DNA from: Jiella flava | GTDB taxonomy: Bacteria > Pseudomonadota > Alphaproteobacteria > Rhizobiales > Rhizobiaceae | Reading direction: 5' to 3' | NCBI RefSeq assembly: GCF_017349315.1 | Contig: NZ_JAFMPP010000005.1 | Location: 124,001-188,000 of the forward strand | Length of the DNA: 64,000 nucleotides | In this document: piece after piece, positions 8,408 to 18,018 of the stretch | Position numbering within the stretch: the first letter of the stretch is position 1 | Layout: the number at the start of each line of letters is the position of its first letter | Position numbers and translations under genes: made by a program | Notes under the pieces: model-generated | What the model was told of the DNA's origin: nothing | Database searches by the model: none | What the model saw: only the letters and a program-made list of their open reading frames with translations

Positions 8408-9769
8408 ATGACCAGGGTTGCGAGACTGGCCATCATCGGCGCCGGACCGAGCGGTCTGGCGGTGTTGCGTGCCTTCGAGACGGCGCGGCGCAAGGGCGCA
8501 ACGATCCCCGACATCGTCTGCTTCGAAAAGCAGGAGACCTGGGGCGGCCTGTGGAACTACACGTGGCGCACCGGGCTCGACGAATTCGGCGAGCCGGTCC
8601 ATGGCTCGATGTACCGTTATCTCTGGTCCAACGGGCCGAAGGAATGTCTGGAATTTGCCGACTATTCCTTCGAGGAGCATTTCGGCCGGCCCATCCCCTC
8701 CTATCCGCCCCGCGCCGTGCTGCACGACTATATCGCCGGCCGGGTCGAAAAAAGCGGCGTCAAGCCGTATGTCCGCTTCCGCACGCCGGTGCGACACGTC
8801 GCCTATGACGCAGCGCGTCAGCGCTTCGCCCTGACGGTTGCCGATCTCTTGCGCGATGAGACCCGCTGCGAGGAATTTGACGCGGTGGTCGTCGCCAACG
8901 GCCATTTCTCGGTGCCCAACGTGCCGTCGTTCCCGGGGATCGAGAGCTTTCCCGGCCGCGTGCTGCATTCCCACGACTTTCGCTCGGCGGACGAATTCGC
9001 CGGCAAGACGGTGCTGATCGTCGGTTCCAGCTATTCGGCCGAGGACATCGGCGTGCAGTGCTTCAAATATGGCGCGAGCGGCATTGTCTTCAGCTATCGT
9101 ACCCGGCCGATGGGCTTCGACTGGCCCGAAGGTTTCGAGGAGCGGCCGCTGGTGACCGAGATCGCCGGCAACCAAGTGACATTCAAGGACAGCAGCCGCC
9201 GCGAGGTCGACGCGATCGTCCTGTGCACCGGCTATCGCCACAGTTATCCGTTCCTGCCGGACCAATTGCGGCTGAAGACCGACAACCGGCTTTATCCGCT
9301 TGGTCTCTACAAGGGCGTGATCTGGCAGGACAATCCGAAGATCGCCTATGTCGGCATGCAGGATCAGTACTATACCTTCAACATGTTCGACGCCCAGGCG
9401 TGGTTTGTCCGCGATGTCCTCCTCGGGCGGATCGCGCTGCCGCCGCACGCCGATCGCCAGGCCGACATCGCCGCTTGGCGGGCGCGCGAAGAGGCGGTGG
9501 GCGATCCGCTTCAGGCAATTGATTTCCAGACCGACTACGTCCGCGACCTTTTGCAAGCGACAGATTATCCAGCCCTCGACGTCGACCGTGTCGCTGAGCT
9601 CTTCAAAGAGTGGGAGCATCACAAGGAGGCGGGCATCCTGACCTATCGCGATCGCTCCTATCGCTCGACGCTGACCGGCACGATGGCGCCGCGTCATCAC
9701 ACCGACTGGATGGACGCGATGGACGATTCCCTCGAAGCGTTCATGGCGGTGCGCGAGGCGGCCGAATAG
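8408..9769 (+). CDS. tmm: Trimethylamine monooxygenase (flavin-containing monooxygenase)
   Basis: Tmm oxidises trimethylamine to trimethylamine N-oxide with NADPH, O2 and FAD in the cytoplasm. The 453-residue protein has the FAD loop GAGPSG (residues 11-16), the FMO signature [11 protein letters not shown] (about 180), the NADPH loop GSSYSAED (about 206) and the ATG-like [10 protein letters not shown] (about 273). The text [20 protein letters not shown] and [13 protein letters not shown] is characteristic of the Tmm subgroup. Start 8408 is preferred over the in-frame ATG at 8393, which is followed immediately by GGAG and leaves no ribosome site. tdm follows after 10 or 43 bases, making a two-step TMA degradation operon. 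Confidence 0.93.
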   Translation: MTRVARLAIIGAGPSGLAVLRAFETARRKGATIPDIVCFEKQETWGGLWNYTWRTGLDEFGEPVHGSMYRYLWSNGPKECLEFADYSFEEHFGRPIPSYPPRAVLHDYIAGRVEKSGVKPYVRFRTPVRHVAYDAARQRFALTVADLLRDETRCEEFDAVVVANGHFSVPNVPSFPGIESFPGRVLHSHDFRSADEFAGKTVLIVGSSYSAEDIGVQCFKYGASGIVFSYRTRPMGFDWPEGFEERPLVTEIAGNQVTFKDSSRREVDAIVLCTGYRHSYPFLPDQLRLKTDNRLYPLGLYKGVIWQDNPKIAYVGMQDQYYTFNMFDAQAWFVRDVLLGRIALPPHADRQADIAAWRAREEAVGDPLQAIDFQTDYVRDLLQATDYPALDVDRVAELFKEWEHHKEAGILTYRDRSYRSTLTGTMAPRHHTDWMDAMDDSLEAFMAVREAAE

Positions 9770-9812
9770 CCACCGGGACATGGTGCGAGGCGGTAACGGG
9801 GAGCCCGAGCGG

Positions 9813-12110
9813 ATGGAGAGGATTTGGCTGCCACGGGCGGGAAAGGCGCGGCCGGAGCCGATCCAGGCGCTGCGGCCGGCGCAAATCGCGATCGCTGGTG
9901 GCGGCCATGGGCTGTTCGAACTGGCCGATGGCGACCGGCTGACGGTTACCGATCCCGAAGGGCTTCAAGCCGCCGAAATCCACGCCTTCGGGCCGGGACA
10001 ACTGGCCGGTCTCGATGCGGCGCCGCCGGTGCTTGTCTCGAAAGACTGGGGAAGGCCGGCCGAATGGTCGCCGGCCGCACGGACGCAGTCGGGGCTGTTG
10101 CTAGCCAAGGGCGAGGCGGCAGGCGCGTCGGCGATGCTGGTGGCGTCGGGGCCGGTGCGGCTTGCGGTTGTCGCGCCCGGACCGGCGATGGCGCCGGACG
10201 CGCAGGATGCGCCAAGCGATCTGATCGTCGAGATCGTGCCGTGCGATGGCTCGCCAAGCGCTGCCCCACCGCCGCTCGCCGGCGGGGTGGTCAGCCTTGA
10301 TCGGCGCATTGCTGCCGCCACCGCCGCGGCCTACCGGGTGAAGGCCGGCGATTACATCCAGATCATCGATGTCGACGGCCGCCAGTGTTCCGATTTTCTC
10401 GCCTTCGACGCGGCCGCGCTCGAGGCTGGCACGGAATTCGACCTCGATGCCACCACCACCCGCACGTTGATGGGCACAAGCTTTGCCACCCCCGGCCTGC
10501 ATGCCAAATATTTTGATCGCCGGATGCAGCCGCTGATCGAGATCGTGCAGGACACGGTCGGCCGACACGACACGTTTCTCCTCGCCTGCACGGCCAAATA
10601 TTACGCCGACATGGGCTATCCCGGCCACGCCAATTGCACCGACAATTTCAATGCCGTGCTCGCTCCCCACGGTGTCAAGCCGCGGGCCGGCTGGCCGGCG
10701 ATCAACTTCTTCTACAACACCAGCGTCGGCGGCGACGATCGCATCGGTATGGACGAGCCGTGGTCGCGGCCGGGGGACTATGTCCTGCTGCGGGCCTTGC
10801 GCGATCTCGTTTGCGCCTCGTCCTCCTGCGCCGACGATATCGATCCCGCCAATGGCTGGGAGCCGACGGACATCCACCTCAGGGTCTATGACGGCGCCCG
10901 GTCGAGCTTTGTCAAAGGGAAGGCGCATCGTATGCGTGCCGAGGCCGAGCCCCGCCTGTGCCGTGAAAGCGGCTTTCACCGCCCGATCAGCCGGCTGACC
11001 CGCAATTTCGAGGATTATCGCGGCTTCTGGCTGCCGACATGCTTTTCTGCCGTCGGGCCGATCGCCGAATATTGGGCCTGCCGCGAGCGCGCCGTGGTGA
11101 TGGATCTCTCGGCGCTGCGCAAGTTCGAGATCACCGGACCGGACGCCGAAGCTCTGTTGCAGCGCGCAGTGCCGCGCAACGTCAAGAAGCTCGCCGTCGG
11201 GCAGGTGGTTTATACGCCGCTGCTTTACCCCCATGGCGGGATGATCGACGACGGCACGATCTTCCGGCTCGGCGCGAACAATTTCCGCTTTGTCTGCGGT
11301 GACGAGGCCTGCGGCCTCTGGCTGCGGGAGTTGGCCAAGACCCATGGCCTCCATGCCTTCGTGCGCAGCTCGACCGATCAACTGAACAATCTCGCCGTCC
11401 AGGGACCGCGTTCGGGGGACATTCTGGCCGCCGTGCTGCAGACGCTGCCGCGGCAGCCGGCACTGCAGGAACTGACCTGGTTTCGCTTCACCATCGGGCG
11501 GATCGGCGAGGCGCCGGTGCTGGTGTCGCGCACCGGCTATACCGGCGAACTCGGCTTTGAGGTTTGGTGCCATCCGACGGGGGCCGAGGCTGTGTGGGAG
11601 GCGATCTGGGCAGCGGGCCAGCCCCATGGCCTGGCGCCGATGGGACTGGCGGCGCTTGATATGGTGCGGATCGAAGCCGGGCTGGCCTTTGCCGGCTTCG
11701 AGTTCTGCGATGCCACCGATCCGTTCGAGGCCGGCATTGGCTTCACCGTGCCGCAGCGCCTGGACGACCCCTATGTCGGCGACGTGGCGCTCGCCCAGCG
11801 CCGGGCCGCGCCGCAGCGTGTGCTGGTCGGACTCGACATCGCCGGCAACGATCCGGTCGCCCATGGCGACAGCGTGCATCAGGGGCGAGCCGAGATCGGG
11901 ATCGTCACCAGCGCCACGCGCTCGCCGCTGCTCGGCAAAACCATTGCGCTTGCAAGGCTCGACGTCGCGGCGGCAACGATCGGAACGGCGGTCGAGATCG
12001 GCAAGCGCGACGGCCATCGCAAGAAGCTGCCGGCCGTCGTCGTGCCGTTTCCGCACTATGATCCGCAAAAGACCCGCGTGCGGGCCGATTGGGCGGCCGA
12101 GCGGGAATGA
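9813..12110 (+). CDS. tdm: Trimethylamine N-oxide demethylase (DUF1989 + GcvT domains)
   Basis: Tdm splits TMAO into dimethylamine and formaldehyde; the C-terminal tetrahydrofolate domain is thought to capture the formaldehyde. The protein (765 residues from 9813) has an N-terminal linker region, a DUF1989 zinc domain (about residues 150-400, with DGRQCSDFLAFD, a Cys-rich CTAKYYADMGYPGHANC stretch and WEPTDIHLRVYDG) and a C-terminal aminomethyltransferase-like half (about 410-760, with TGYTGELGFEVWC). This domain order is specific to Tdm. Start 9813 follows GGGGAG at 9798-9803; ATG at 9780 is an alternative adding 11 residues. The neighbour tmm makes the substrate. No downstream folate or DMA genes are present here. 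Confidence 0.92.
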   Translation: MERIWLPRAGKARPEPIQALRPAQIAIAGGGHGLFELADGDRLTVTDPEGLQAAEIHAFGPGQLAGLDAAPPVLVSKDWGRPAEWSPAARTQSGLLLAKGEAAGASAMLVASGPVRLAVVAPGPAMAPDAQDAPSDLIVEIVPCDGSPSAAPPPLAGGVVSLDRRIAAATAAAYRVKAGDYIQIIDVDGRQCSDFLAFDAAALEAGTEFDLDATTTRTLMGTSFATPGLHAKYFDRRMQPLIEIVQDTVGRHDTFLLACTAKYYADMGYPGHANCTDNFNAVLAPHGVKPRAGWPAINFFYNTSVGGDDRIGMDEPWSRPGDYVLLRALRDLVCASSSCADDIDPANGWEPTDIHLRVYDGARSSFVKGKAHRMRAEAEPRLCRESGFHRPISRLTRNFEDYRGFWLPTCFSAVGPIAEYWACRERAVVMDLSALRKFEITGPDAEALLQRAVPRNVKKLAVGQVVYTPLLYPHGGMIDDGTIFRLGANNFRFVCGDEACGLWLRELAKTHGLHAFVRSSTDQLNNLAVQGPRSGDILAAVLQTLPRQPALQELTWFRFTIGRIGEAPVLVSRTGYTGELGFEVWCHPTGAEAVWEAIWAAGQPHGLAPMGLAALDMVRIEAGLAFAGFEFCDATDPFEAGIGFTVPQRLDDPYVGDVALAQRRAAPQRVLVGLDIAGNDPVAHGDSVHQGRAEIGIVTSATRSPLLGKTIALARLDVAAATIGTAVEIGKRDGHRKKLPAVVVPFPHYDPQKTRVRADWAAERE

Positions 12111-12177
12111 CACGGCCGCCGCTCATGCGCGTCGAAAACCATGCATGTCCTGTTTTGAAAGGGTGTCAATCACCTCC

Positions 12178-13329
12178 CTATCCGCGTCCGACGCTCTCGG
12201 CGCTCTCGGCGCTCTCGGCGCGGGCGGCGCGGGCGGCGCGGGGACGTGGCCAAAGCCGAAGCGGGCGCGCGCTGCCGGTGGCGAAGACGCGTTGCTTGAA
12301 GACCCATTCATAGGGCGCCCGCTCAAGCAGCCGGTGGGCGAGGATCGTCGCGGGCAGGGTGACGAGGGTGGTGACCGCAATGAAGGCGGTCATGCTGAGC
12401 GTGATGGTGTCACCGAACCAGCCGAGATGGGCGAAGCTCATGCGCGTGGCGAGATAGGTGTAGGGGTGGACGAGATAGAGGCTGTAGCTGATCGTGCCGA
12501 GCCAGGCCGCCGCGCGATTGTCGAGCAGCCGCGCGGTCAGGCTGCCGGGGGCGATGGCGAGGGCGAAATAGGCGGTGGTCACGACGATCAGCGCCGGCAG
12601 CACCGGATTGTGCATGTCCGACCAGCGATAGCCCCAGTGGCCACGCGAGGCGAGGGCGACGAGGGCGGCAAAAGCGATGGCTTCGAGGACCGGCCGCGGT
12701 CGCTGCAGCAGCTTTGTGCCATCTGCGATAACCCGCACCAAAAGCCCGCCGATGAAATAGAAGGCGCTCGGAAAGCGTGAGAGGAAATAGCCGACAAAGA
12801 CGAGCAGCAGGATTTGCGCCGTGCGGCTCGGCGTCTTGACGAAGACGATCACGCCGATCACCGTCATCACATAGAACCACACCTCGAAGGTCAGGCTCCA
12901 GGCGTTCGGTGTCAGCTGCAGGGTGCGGGTGAAGATGTTGACAAAGGTCAGAGCCGCGAGGATCGCGCCTGGATCGTTGGTCTTGGGCTCGACATGGGTC
13001 AGCGCGTTGAGCGCGACGTAGACGAGCGAGAGCACGAAGAACAGCGGATAGATCCGCATGAAGCGGCGCGCGGCGAATTCGCTGGCCGAATAACGCAGCG
13101 CGCTCGGTAGGATGACAAAGCCGCTGATGACAAAGAACAGAAAGACGCCGTAGGTGCCGAAATTCCAAAAGGGGGCGACCCCGTCGACGTAATCCGCGCG
13201 TCCGGCATAGATATGCTCGGCGGTGCCGCCGATGAGATGGGCCAGGAAGACCATGACGGAGGCGATGCCCCTCAGGCCATGGGTCGCTCGGTTGAAGGAG
13301 ACCTGCTTGTCCGTGGCGGATCGGGGCAT
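12178..13329 (-). CDS. Acyltransferase family 3 membrane protein
   Basis: A multi-spanning integral membrane O-acyltransferase of the OafA/NodX/ExoZ type, likely to acetylate a surface polysaccharide. The family opening is seen as RATHGLRGIASVMVFLAHL, with the arginine-rich RRFMRIYPLFF loop and about ten hydrophobic segments. The start at 13329 (MPRSATDKQ) gives 383 residues, the usual size; the frame is open another 260 bases upstream without domain content. The C-terminus ends in a low-complexity tail of Ala, Arg, Ser and Glu made by short tandem repeats. It converges with tdm across 67 bases. Acceptor unknown. Confidence 0.85.
   Translation of the reverse strand: MPRSATDKQVSFNRATHGLRGIASVMVFLAHLIGGTAEHIYAGRADYVDGVAPFWNFGTYGVFLFFVISGFVILPSALRYSASEFAARRFMRIYPLFFVLSLVYVALNALTHVEPKTNDPGAILAALTFVNIFTRTLQLTPNAWSLTFEVWFYVMTVIGVIVFVKTPSRTAQILLLVFVGYFLSRFPSAFYFIGGLLVRVIADGTKLLQRPRPVLEAIAFAALVALASRGHWGYRWSDMHNPVLPALIVVTTAYFALAIAPGSLTARLLDNRAAAWLGTISYSLYLVHPYTYLATRMSFAHLGWFGDTITLSMTAFIAVTTLVTLPATILAHRLLERAPYEWVFKQRVFATGSARPLRLWPRPRAARAARAESAESAESVGRG
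12190..12242. repeat. Short tandem repeats at the acyltransferase 3' end
   Basis: Three to four units of GGCGCTCTC followed by repeated GCGGGCGGCG units lie within the last codons of the acyltransferase and give a repetitive AlaArgAla and SerAlaGlu tail. Confidence 0.7.
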
Positions 13330-13605
13330 GGGGCGGTGCTGGCCTCCGAGCTTGGATAGGGCGCCAGGCGGGCCGAAGCGCGCCGTTCGGCGATGGGCGG
13401 GGGATGATCCCGCAGGCCATCGACCCTCGGCCCATTTCGGCGCCGCTGAAAGTCCGCCTTTTGGCGATGGCTGGCCTACTCCGCGGCCGCCACATTTGCC
13501 CGCCCCGTGGCGGCAGTGATAAACGCGGCGGCTTCCCGTGTGATCGGCAAACCTTTGGCAGGGCCCCATGACCTCATCCTCCCTTCTCACCGACGCGTTG
13601 GCGCC

Positions 13606-14910
13606 ATGCGTCTAGGCGGGCGACTTGCGGCGGCGATCGAGGTGCTTGGCGATGTCGAGGCGCGGCGTCGGCCGGTCGCCGACGCCTTGAAGGATTGGGG
13701 CCTGTCCCACCGTTTCGCCGGCTCCGGCGACCGGGCGGCGATCGGCAACATCGTCTATGATGGGCTGCGCAAGAAGCGCTCCTTCGGCTTTCGCATGGGC
13801 GACGATAGCGCCGCAGCGCTCGGTATCGCGGCGGTGCTGGAGGGTTTGTCGATGACGCCCGAGGCGTTGGCCGCGGCACTCGCCGGCGATCGTTTCGCGC
13901 CGGCGATTCCGCCGTCAGAGCGGCTGGCAGGGTTCGTTGCGGCTGATCTTGAGACGGCTTCGGAGGCGGTTCGCGCCGATGTGCCGGATTGGCTCGCCGG
14001 CCGGTTGGCAAGCGGGCTCGGCGCGGATTGGGGGGTGGAGGCCGCAAGCTTGGCCGAACGTCCGCCGCTGGACCTTCGCGCCAATCCGCTGAAGGCTGAT
14101 CGCGACAAGGTGTTGAAGGCGCTGGCTCCGCTTGGCGCCACGCCGGCCGATCTCGCGCCGCAGGGCCTGCGCATCGCGGCGATCGAAGGCGCCGGGCGCC
14201 ATCCCAATGTTCAGGTCGAGGCGGGCTTTCAAAAGGGCTGGTTCGAGGTGCAGGACGAGGGTTCGCAGCTGGCGGCGGCCTTGTCTGGTGCCAAGCCCGG
14301 CGAGCAAGTGCTCGATCTGTGCGCCGGAGCCGGCGGCAAGACGCTGGCGCTCGCCGCGATGATGGACAACACCGGTCAGATCCATGCCACCGATGCCGAT
14401 CGTCAGCGCCTGGCGCCGATCCACGAACGGCTGAAACGGGCCGGCGCCCGCAACGTCCAGGTCCATGATCCGCGCGAGGATATGGCCGGGCTGTTCGGCG
14501 GTATGGATCTCACCCTCGTCGACGCGCCCTGCACCGGATCGGGCACCTGGCGACGGCGGCCGGACGCCAAATGGCGCCTCACCGAGAGCGCGTTGGAAAA
14601 ACGCATGGCCGAGCAGGATGCCGTGCTCGATCGGGCGGCGCGCTTCGTGCGTCATGGTGGCCGGCTGGTCTATGTCACCTGCTCGCTTTTGGCCGAGGAA
14701 AACGTCGAGCGCATCGCGGCCTTTCTGCAGCGCCACGTCGACAAGGGGTTCACCGTCGCCGATGCCGGTGCGCGCTGGGCCGCGGCTCTGTCGGACAATG
14801 AGCTTGAGCGATGCCGGGTGACGCCGCTTGTCGGCGGCAGCGTCCTGACGATGACGCCGCATCGTACCGGCACGGACGGCTTCTTCTTCGCGTTGTTGGA
14901 AAAGGCTTGA
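13606..14910 (+). CDS. rsmB: 16S rRNA m5C methyltransferase RsmB-like
   Basis: This enzyme methylates a cytosine (C967 in E. coli) of 16S rRNA with S-adenosylmethionine. The 434-residue protein has the N-terminal NusB-like RNA-binding region, then the methyltransferase domain with the SAM loop DLCAGAGGKTLALAA and the two catalytic-type cysteines in DAPCTGSGTW and VYVTCSLLAEEN. Start 13606 (MRLGGRLAAAIEVL) matches the usual family length; no clear ribosome site is seen, and frames open further upstream add sequence without similarity. tspO follows 10 bases later. The exact target base is taken from the family, and other m5C enzymes of the family look similar. Confidence 0.85.
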   Translation: MRLGGRLAAAIEVLGDVEARRRPVADALKDWGLSHRFAGSGDRAAIGNIVYDGLRKKRSFGFRMGDDSAAALGIAAVLEGLSMTPEALAAALAGDRFAPAIPPSERLAGFVAADLETASEAVRADVPDWLAGRLASGLGADWGVEAASLAERPPLDLRANPLKADRDKVLKALAPLGATPADLAPQGLRIAAIEGAGRHPNVQVEAGFQKGWFEVQDEGSQLAAALSGAKPGEQVLDLCAGAGGKTLALAAMMDNTGQIHATDADRQRLAPIHERLKRAGARNVQVHDPREDMAGLFGGMDLTLVDAPCTGSGTWRRRPDAKWRLTESALEKRMAEQDAVLDRAARFVRHGGRLVYVTCSLLAEENVERIAAFLQRHVDKGFTVADAGARWAAALSDNELERCRVTPLVGGSVLTMTPHRTGTDGFFFALLEKA

Positions 14911-14920
14911 GCTGTCGACA

Positions 14921-15370
14921 ATGCCACGCCCTCTTGCCCTGATCGCGTTCCTGGTCCTCACGGTCGGCGGCGGCGCGCTGATTGGTCTGACGGTCGAGAC
15001 CGGTGGCTGGTTTTCTGGGCTCGACAAACCCGCCTTCAACCCGGCGACGTGGATTTTCGCTCCGGTCTGGACGGTGCTTTACATCCTGATCGGCATCGCC
15101 GGCTGGCGGGTCTGGCGAGCGAAAGACAAGGCGATGCAGGGGCTGTGGTGGCTGCAATTGGCGCTCAACTTTGTCTGGCCGCCGATCTTCTTCACCGCCC
15201 ATGCGCTCGGCTGGGCGCTGGCCGTCATCATCGCTCTGCTGGCGGCGATCGCCGGCTTCACCGGGCTCTGCTGGAGGCGCGAGCGGACCGCGGCCTGGCT
15301 GTTTCTGCCCTATCTTGTCTGGGTCGCCTATGCGACGCTGCTCAACGCCGCTTTGTGGTGGATGAACTGA
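14921..15370 (+). CDS. tspO: TspO/MBR family tryptophan-rich sensory protein
   Basis: A small membrane protein that binds tetrapyrroles and, in alphaproteobacteria, tunes photosynthesis or stress gene expression. At 149 residues it has five predicted membrane helices and the family's PAFNPATWIFAPVWTVLY segment, many Trp residues, and the conserved WWLQLALNFVWPPIFF stretch. It starts 10 bases after rsmB with no obvious ribosome site, suggesting translational coupling. Nearby genes give no hint of its ligand. Confidence 0.9.
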   Translation: MPRPLALIAFLVLTVGGGALIGLTVETGGWFSGLDKPAFNPATWIFAPVWTVLYILIGIAGWRVWRAKDKAMQGLWWLQLALNFVWPPIFFTAHALGWALAVIIALLAAIAGFTGLCWRRERTAAWLFLPYLVWVAYATLLNAALWWMN

Positions 15371-15420
15371 AGCGATTGCCGGTGCATCGCGTCGTTGTCA
15401 TATGTGACAAAGGAGCGGTC

Positions 15421-16152
15421 ATGGTGGTCCTCAACCGGGCAAGGCTCGGGCAAGACGGGCCGGGCGAGGGCGCGTCAGAAGAGGCAGCGATGAGCGACGA
15501 TGATTTGACCATGCTCGACTGCTCGCTGGCCACGCTTCGTGGCCGCAAGGTGCTCTTCGTCATGGCGGCCGAGGCCGAATATGGCGCCGCGCTCAAGGCA
15601 AGGATCCGGCCGCTGATGACCGGCGTCGGGCCGGTCGAGGCGGCGCTCGGCACCGGGATTGCGTTGCATGCGCTCCAGGCCGCCGGCCATTTGCCGGATC
15701 TCGTCGTCTCGCTCGGCTCGGCCGGCTCGCGCAGCCTCGAACAAGGCGCGGTCTATCAGGTCGCGTCGGTCTCCTGGCGGGACATCGACGCCTCCCCACT
15801 CGGCTTTGCGAAAGGCGTGACGCCGTTTCTCGATCATCCGGTCGACACGCCGCTGCCGGCGCCGATCCCGAGCCTTGCCGCCGCGCGCCTTTCGACCGGC
15901 GCGAACATCGTCTCCGGCGCCGCTTATGACGCGATCGACGCCGACATGGTCGACATGGAAACCTTCGCCGTTCTGAGAGCTTGCCAACGGTTTTCGCTGC
16001 CGCTTGTCGGCCTGCGCGGGATTTCCGACGGCGCGGCCGACCTCCACCATTACGATGACTGGGCGACGCTGCTGCACGTCATCGACGCCAAGCTCGCCGA
16101 TGCCGTCGACCGGCTGGAAATCACCATCGATTCGGGCCTGCTGGCCCTCTAG
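15421..16152 (+). CDS. mtnN: 5'-methylthioadenosine/S-adenosylhomocysteine nucleosidase-like
   Basis: This nucleosidase removes adenine from methylthioadenosine and S-adenosylhomocysteine in the methionine salvage and activated methyl cycles. Family traits are [12 protein letters not shown], the [10 protein letters not shown] phosphorylase-like strand, [12 protein letters not shown] with the purine-binding Met-Glu pair, and the late RGISDGAAD with its catalytic-type Asp. AAAGGAG at 15409-15415 strongly supports the start at 15421 (243 residues); an in-frame ATG at 15490 behind GAGG gives 220 residues, closer to the common family length. It sits between tspO and guaA on the same strand. Confidence 0.8.
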   Translation: MVVLNRARLGQDGPGEGASEEAAMSDDDLTMLDCSLATLRGRKVLFVMAAEAEYGAALKARIRPLMTGVGPVEAALGTGIALHALQAAGHLPDLVVSLGSAGSRSLEQGAVYQVASVSWRDIDASPLGFAKGVTPFLDHPVDTPLPAPIPSLAAARLSTGANIVSGAAYDAIDADMVDMETFAVLRACQRFSLPLVGLRGISDGAADLHHYDDWATLLHVIDAKLADAVDRLEITIDSGLLAL

Positions 16153-16241
16153 CGGCAGGGGAAATGCTGCAATTTCGAACGCTTGGCGCTATCGCGCAAA
16201 ATTGGGTTTTCAAGGGGGCCGGATTTCTTTATGAGTCCGCC

Positions 16242-17798
16242 ATGACAGCGCACCCCGACACCGTCCTCATCATCGACTTTGGCTCCCAGGTCACGCAGCT
16301 GATTGCGCGGCGTGTGCGGGAGGCCGGCGTCTATTCCGAAATCGTACCGTTCCAATCGGCGAAAGAGGGTTTCTACCGCCTGAAGCCGAAGGCGGTGATC
16401 CTGTCCGGCTCGCCAGCCTCGGTGACCGACGAGGATGCGCCTGGCGCGCCTCAGGCGATCTTCGATTCTGGGCTGCCGGTTCTCGGCATCTGCTATGGCC
16501 AGCAGACCATGTGCGCCCAGCTCGGGGGCCATATCGAGGGCGGCCTGCATCGCGAATTCGGCCGGGCCTTTGTCGAGGTCCAACAGGCGTCACCGCTGTT
16601 CGAGGGGATCTGGGCCGAGGGCACCCGCCATCAGGTCTGGATGAGCCATGGCGACCGGGTGACCGTGCTGCCCGAGGGGTTTGAAGTGATCGCCGCTTCG
16701 CCCGGTGCGCCCTTTGCGGCGATCGCCGACGAGAGCCGGCGGTTCTACGGCGTGCAGTTCCATCCGGAGGTGATCCACACGCCGGACGGGGCCAAACTCT
16801 TGTCGAACTTCGTCCACAAGATCGCTGGCCTTGCTGGCGATTGGACGATGGCGGCCTTCCGCGAGCAGGCGATCGCCGAGATCCGCGCCAAGGTCGGCGA
16901 CGGAAAAGTCATCTGCGCGCTGTCGGGGGGAGTTGATTCCTCCGTTGCGGCGGTCTTGATCCACGAGGCGATCGGCGAGCAGCTGACCTGCATCTTCGTC
17001 GATCACGGCCTTTTGCGCCTCAACGAGGCCGAGGACGTGGTGGCGATGTTCCGCGACCACTACAACATGCCGCTGGTTCATGTTGAGGCGCAGGACACCT
17101 TCATCGGCGCGCTGGAGGGCGAGAGCGATCCGGAGGTCAAGCGCAAGACCATCGGCCGGCTGTTCATCGAGACCTTCGAGGCCGAAGCCGCCAAGCTTGG
17201 CGGCGCCGATTATCTCGCCCAGGGCACGCTCTATCCGGATGTGATCGAAAGCGTCTCCTTCACCGGCGGACCCTCGGTGACGATCAAGTCGCATCACAAT
17301 GTCGGCGGCCTGCCCGAACGGATGAACATGACGCTCGTCGAGCCTTTGCGCGAACTCTTCAAGGACGAGGTGCGGGCGCTCGGCCGCGAACTCGGTCTGC
17401 CGGCGCATTTCATCGGCCGTCAGCCCTTCCCGGGGCCGGGTCTTGCCATCCGCTGCCCGGGCGGCGTGACCCGCGACAAGCTGCGGATCCTGCGCGAGGC
17501 GGACGCGATCTATCTCGACGAGATCCGCAAGGCGGGCCTTTATGATGCGATCTGGCAGGCCTTCGCGGTGCTTTTGCCGGTCCAGACCGTCGGCGTGATG
17601 GGCGACGGGCGCACCTACGAATTCGTCTGCGCGCTGCGCGCCGTCACCTCGGTCGACGGCATGACGGCGGATTTCTACCCCTTCGACATGGACTTCCTTG
17701 GCCAGGCCGCCACCCGCATCATCAACGAAGTGCGCGGCGTCAACCGGGTGGTATACGACGTGACGTCGAAGCCGCCGGGAACCATCGAGTGGGAATGA
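16242..17798 (+). CDS. guaA: GMP synthase (glutamine-hydrolysing)
   Basis: GuaA converts XMP to GMP using ATP and glutamine. The 518-residue protein has the class I glutamine amidotransferase domain with nucleophile Cys84 in LGICYGQQ and a His-Glu pair in FHPEV, the ATP pyrophosphatase P-loop SGGVDSS (about 228-234) and the C-terminal dimerisation domain ending in PPGTIEWE. Start 16242 gives the standard length; the frame is open 78 bases further up. The last 18 bases serve as the attachment site of the island that follows, and the gene is left intact by the insertion. Confidence 0.97.
   Translation: MTAHPDTVLIIDFGSQVTQLIARRVREAGVYSEIVPFQSAKEGFYRLKPKAVILSGSPASVTDEDAPGAPQAIFDSGLPVLGICYGQQTMCAQLGGHIEGGLHREFGRAFVEVQQASPLFEGIWAEGTRHQVWMSHGDRVTVLPEGFEVIAASPGAPFAAIADESRRFYGVQFHPEVIHTPDGAKLLSNFVHKIAGLAGDWTMAAFREQAIAEIRAKVGDGKVICALSGGVDSSVAAVLIHEAIGEQLTCIFVDHGLLRLNEAEDVVAMFRDHYNMPLVHVEAQDTFIGALEGESDPEVKRKTIGRLFIETFEAEAAKLGGADYLAQGTLYPDVIESVSFTGGPSVTIKSHHNVGGLPERMNMTLVEPLRELFKDEVRALGRELGLPAHFIGRQPFPGPGLAIRCPGGVTRDKLRILREADAIYLDEIRKAGLYDAIWQAFAVLLPVQTVGVMGDGRTYEFVCALRAVTSVDGMTADFYPFDMDFLGQAATRIINEVRGVNRVVYDVTSKPPGTIEWE
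17781..17798 (+). other. attL: island attachment site in the guaA 3' end
   Basis: ACCATCGAGTGGGAATGA encodes the last five residues (TIEWE) and stop of guaA and is repeated with one mismatch at 33668-33685. The matching ends exactly here: the flanking bases on both sides differ. Confidence 0.85.
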
Positions 17799-17914
17799 TC
17801 TAAGGTCGTTTCAGACCATCTCGCTCCGTGCCAAAAGCCGCACGATCTATTTGACTGATAAGGATTATTTTTCCCACCCCGTATCGCTGCATGTCACCCC
17901 AACCTAGCCACTTT

Positions 17915-17988
17915 GTTGGTAGTGATGTTGGTATGGCGCAGGATGGTCGAGAAACGGGTCTTCAGTACCAACGTTGCTGTTGTTGGTA
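17915..17988. promoter_or_regulatory. Cluster of GTTGGTA repeats, putative integrase arm or excisionase sites
   Basis: GTTGGTA occurs at 17915-17921, 17927-17933 and 17982-17988, and inverted as TACCAAC at 17966-17972, all between attL and the integrase start. One more copy lies at 33604-33610, about 60 bases inside attR, sharing GTTGGTATGG with the 17927 copy. Copies at both ends fit arm-type binding sites. The last pair forms an inverted repeat that could also regulate the integrase promoter. Confidence 0.5.
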
Positions 17989-18018
17989 TCTGTTTGCCCC
18001 CAGACCGGATGCGGATTT

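Noticed and set aside
12178-13590. Long N-terminal extension of the acyltransferase frame
   Set aside because: The 87 extra residues show no domain and the family start motif follows closely after 13329.
17806-17819. Hairpin GGTCGTTTCAGACC after guaA as terminator
   Set aside because: Stem of only four pairs and no T run follows.
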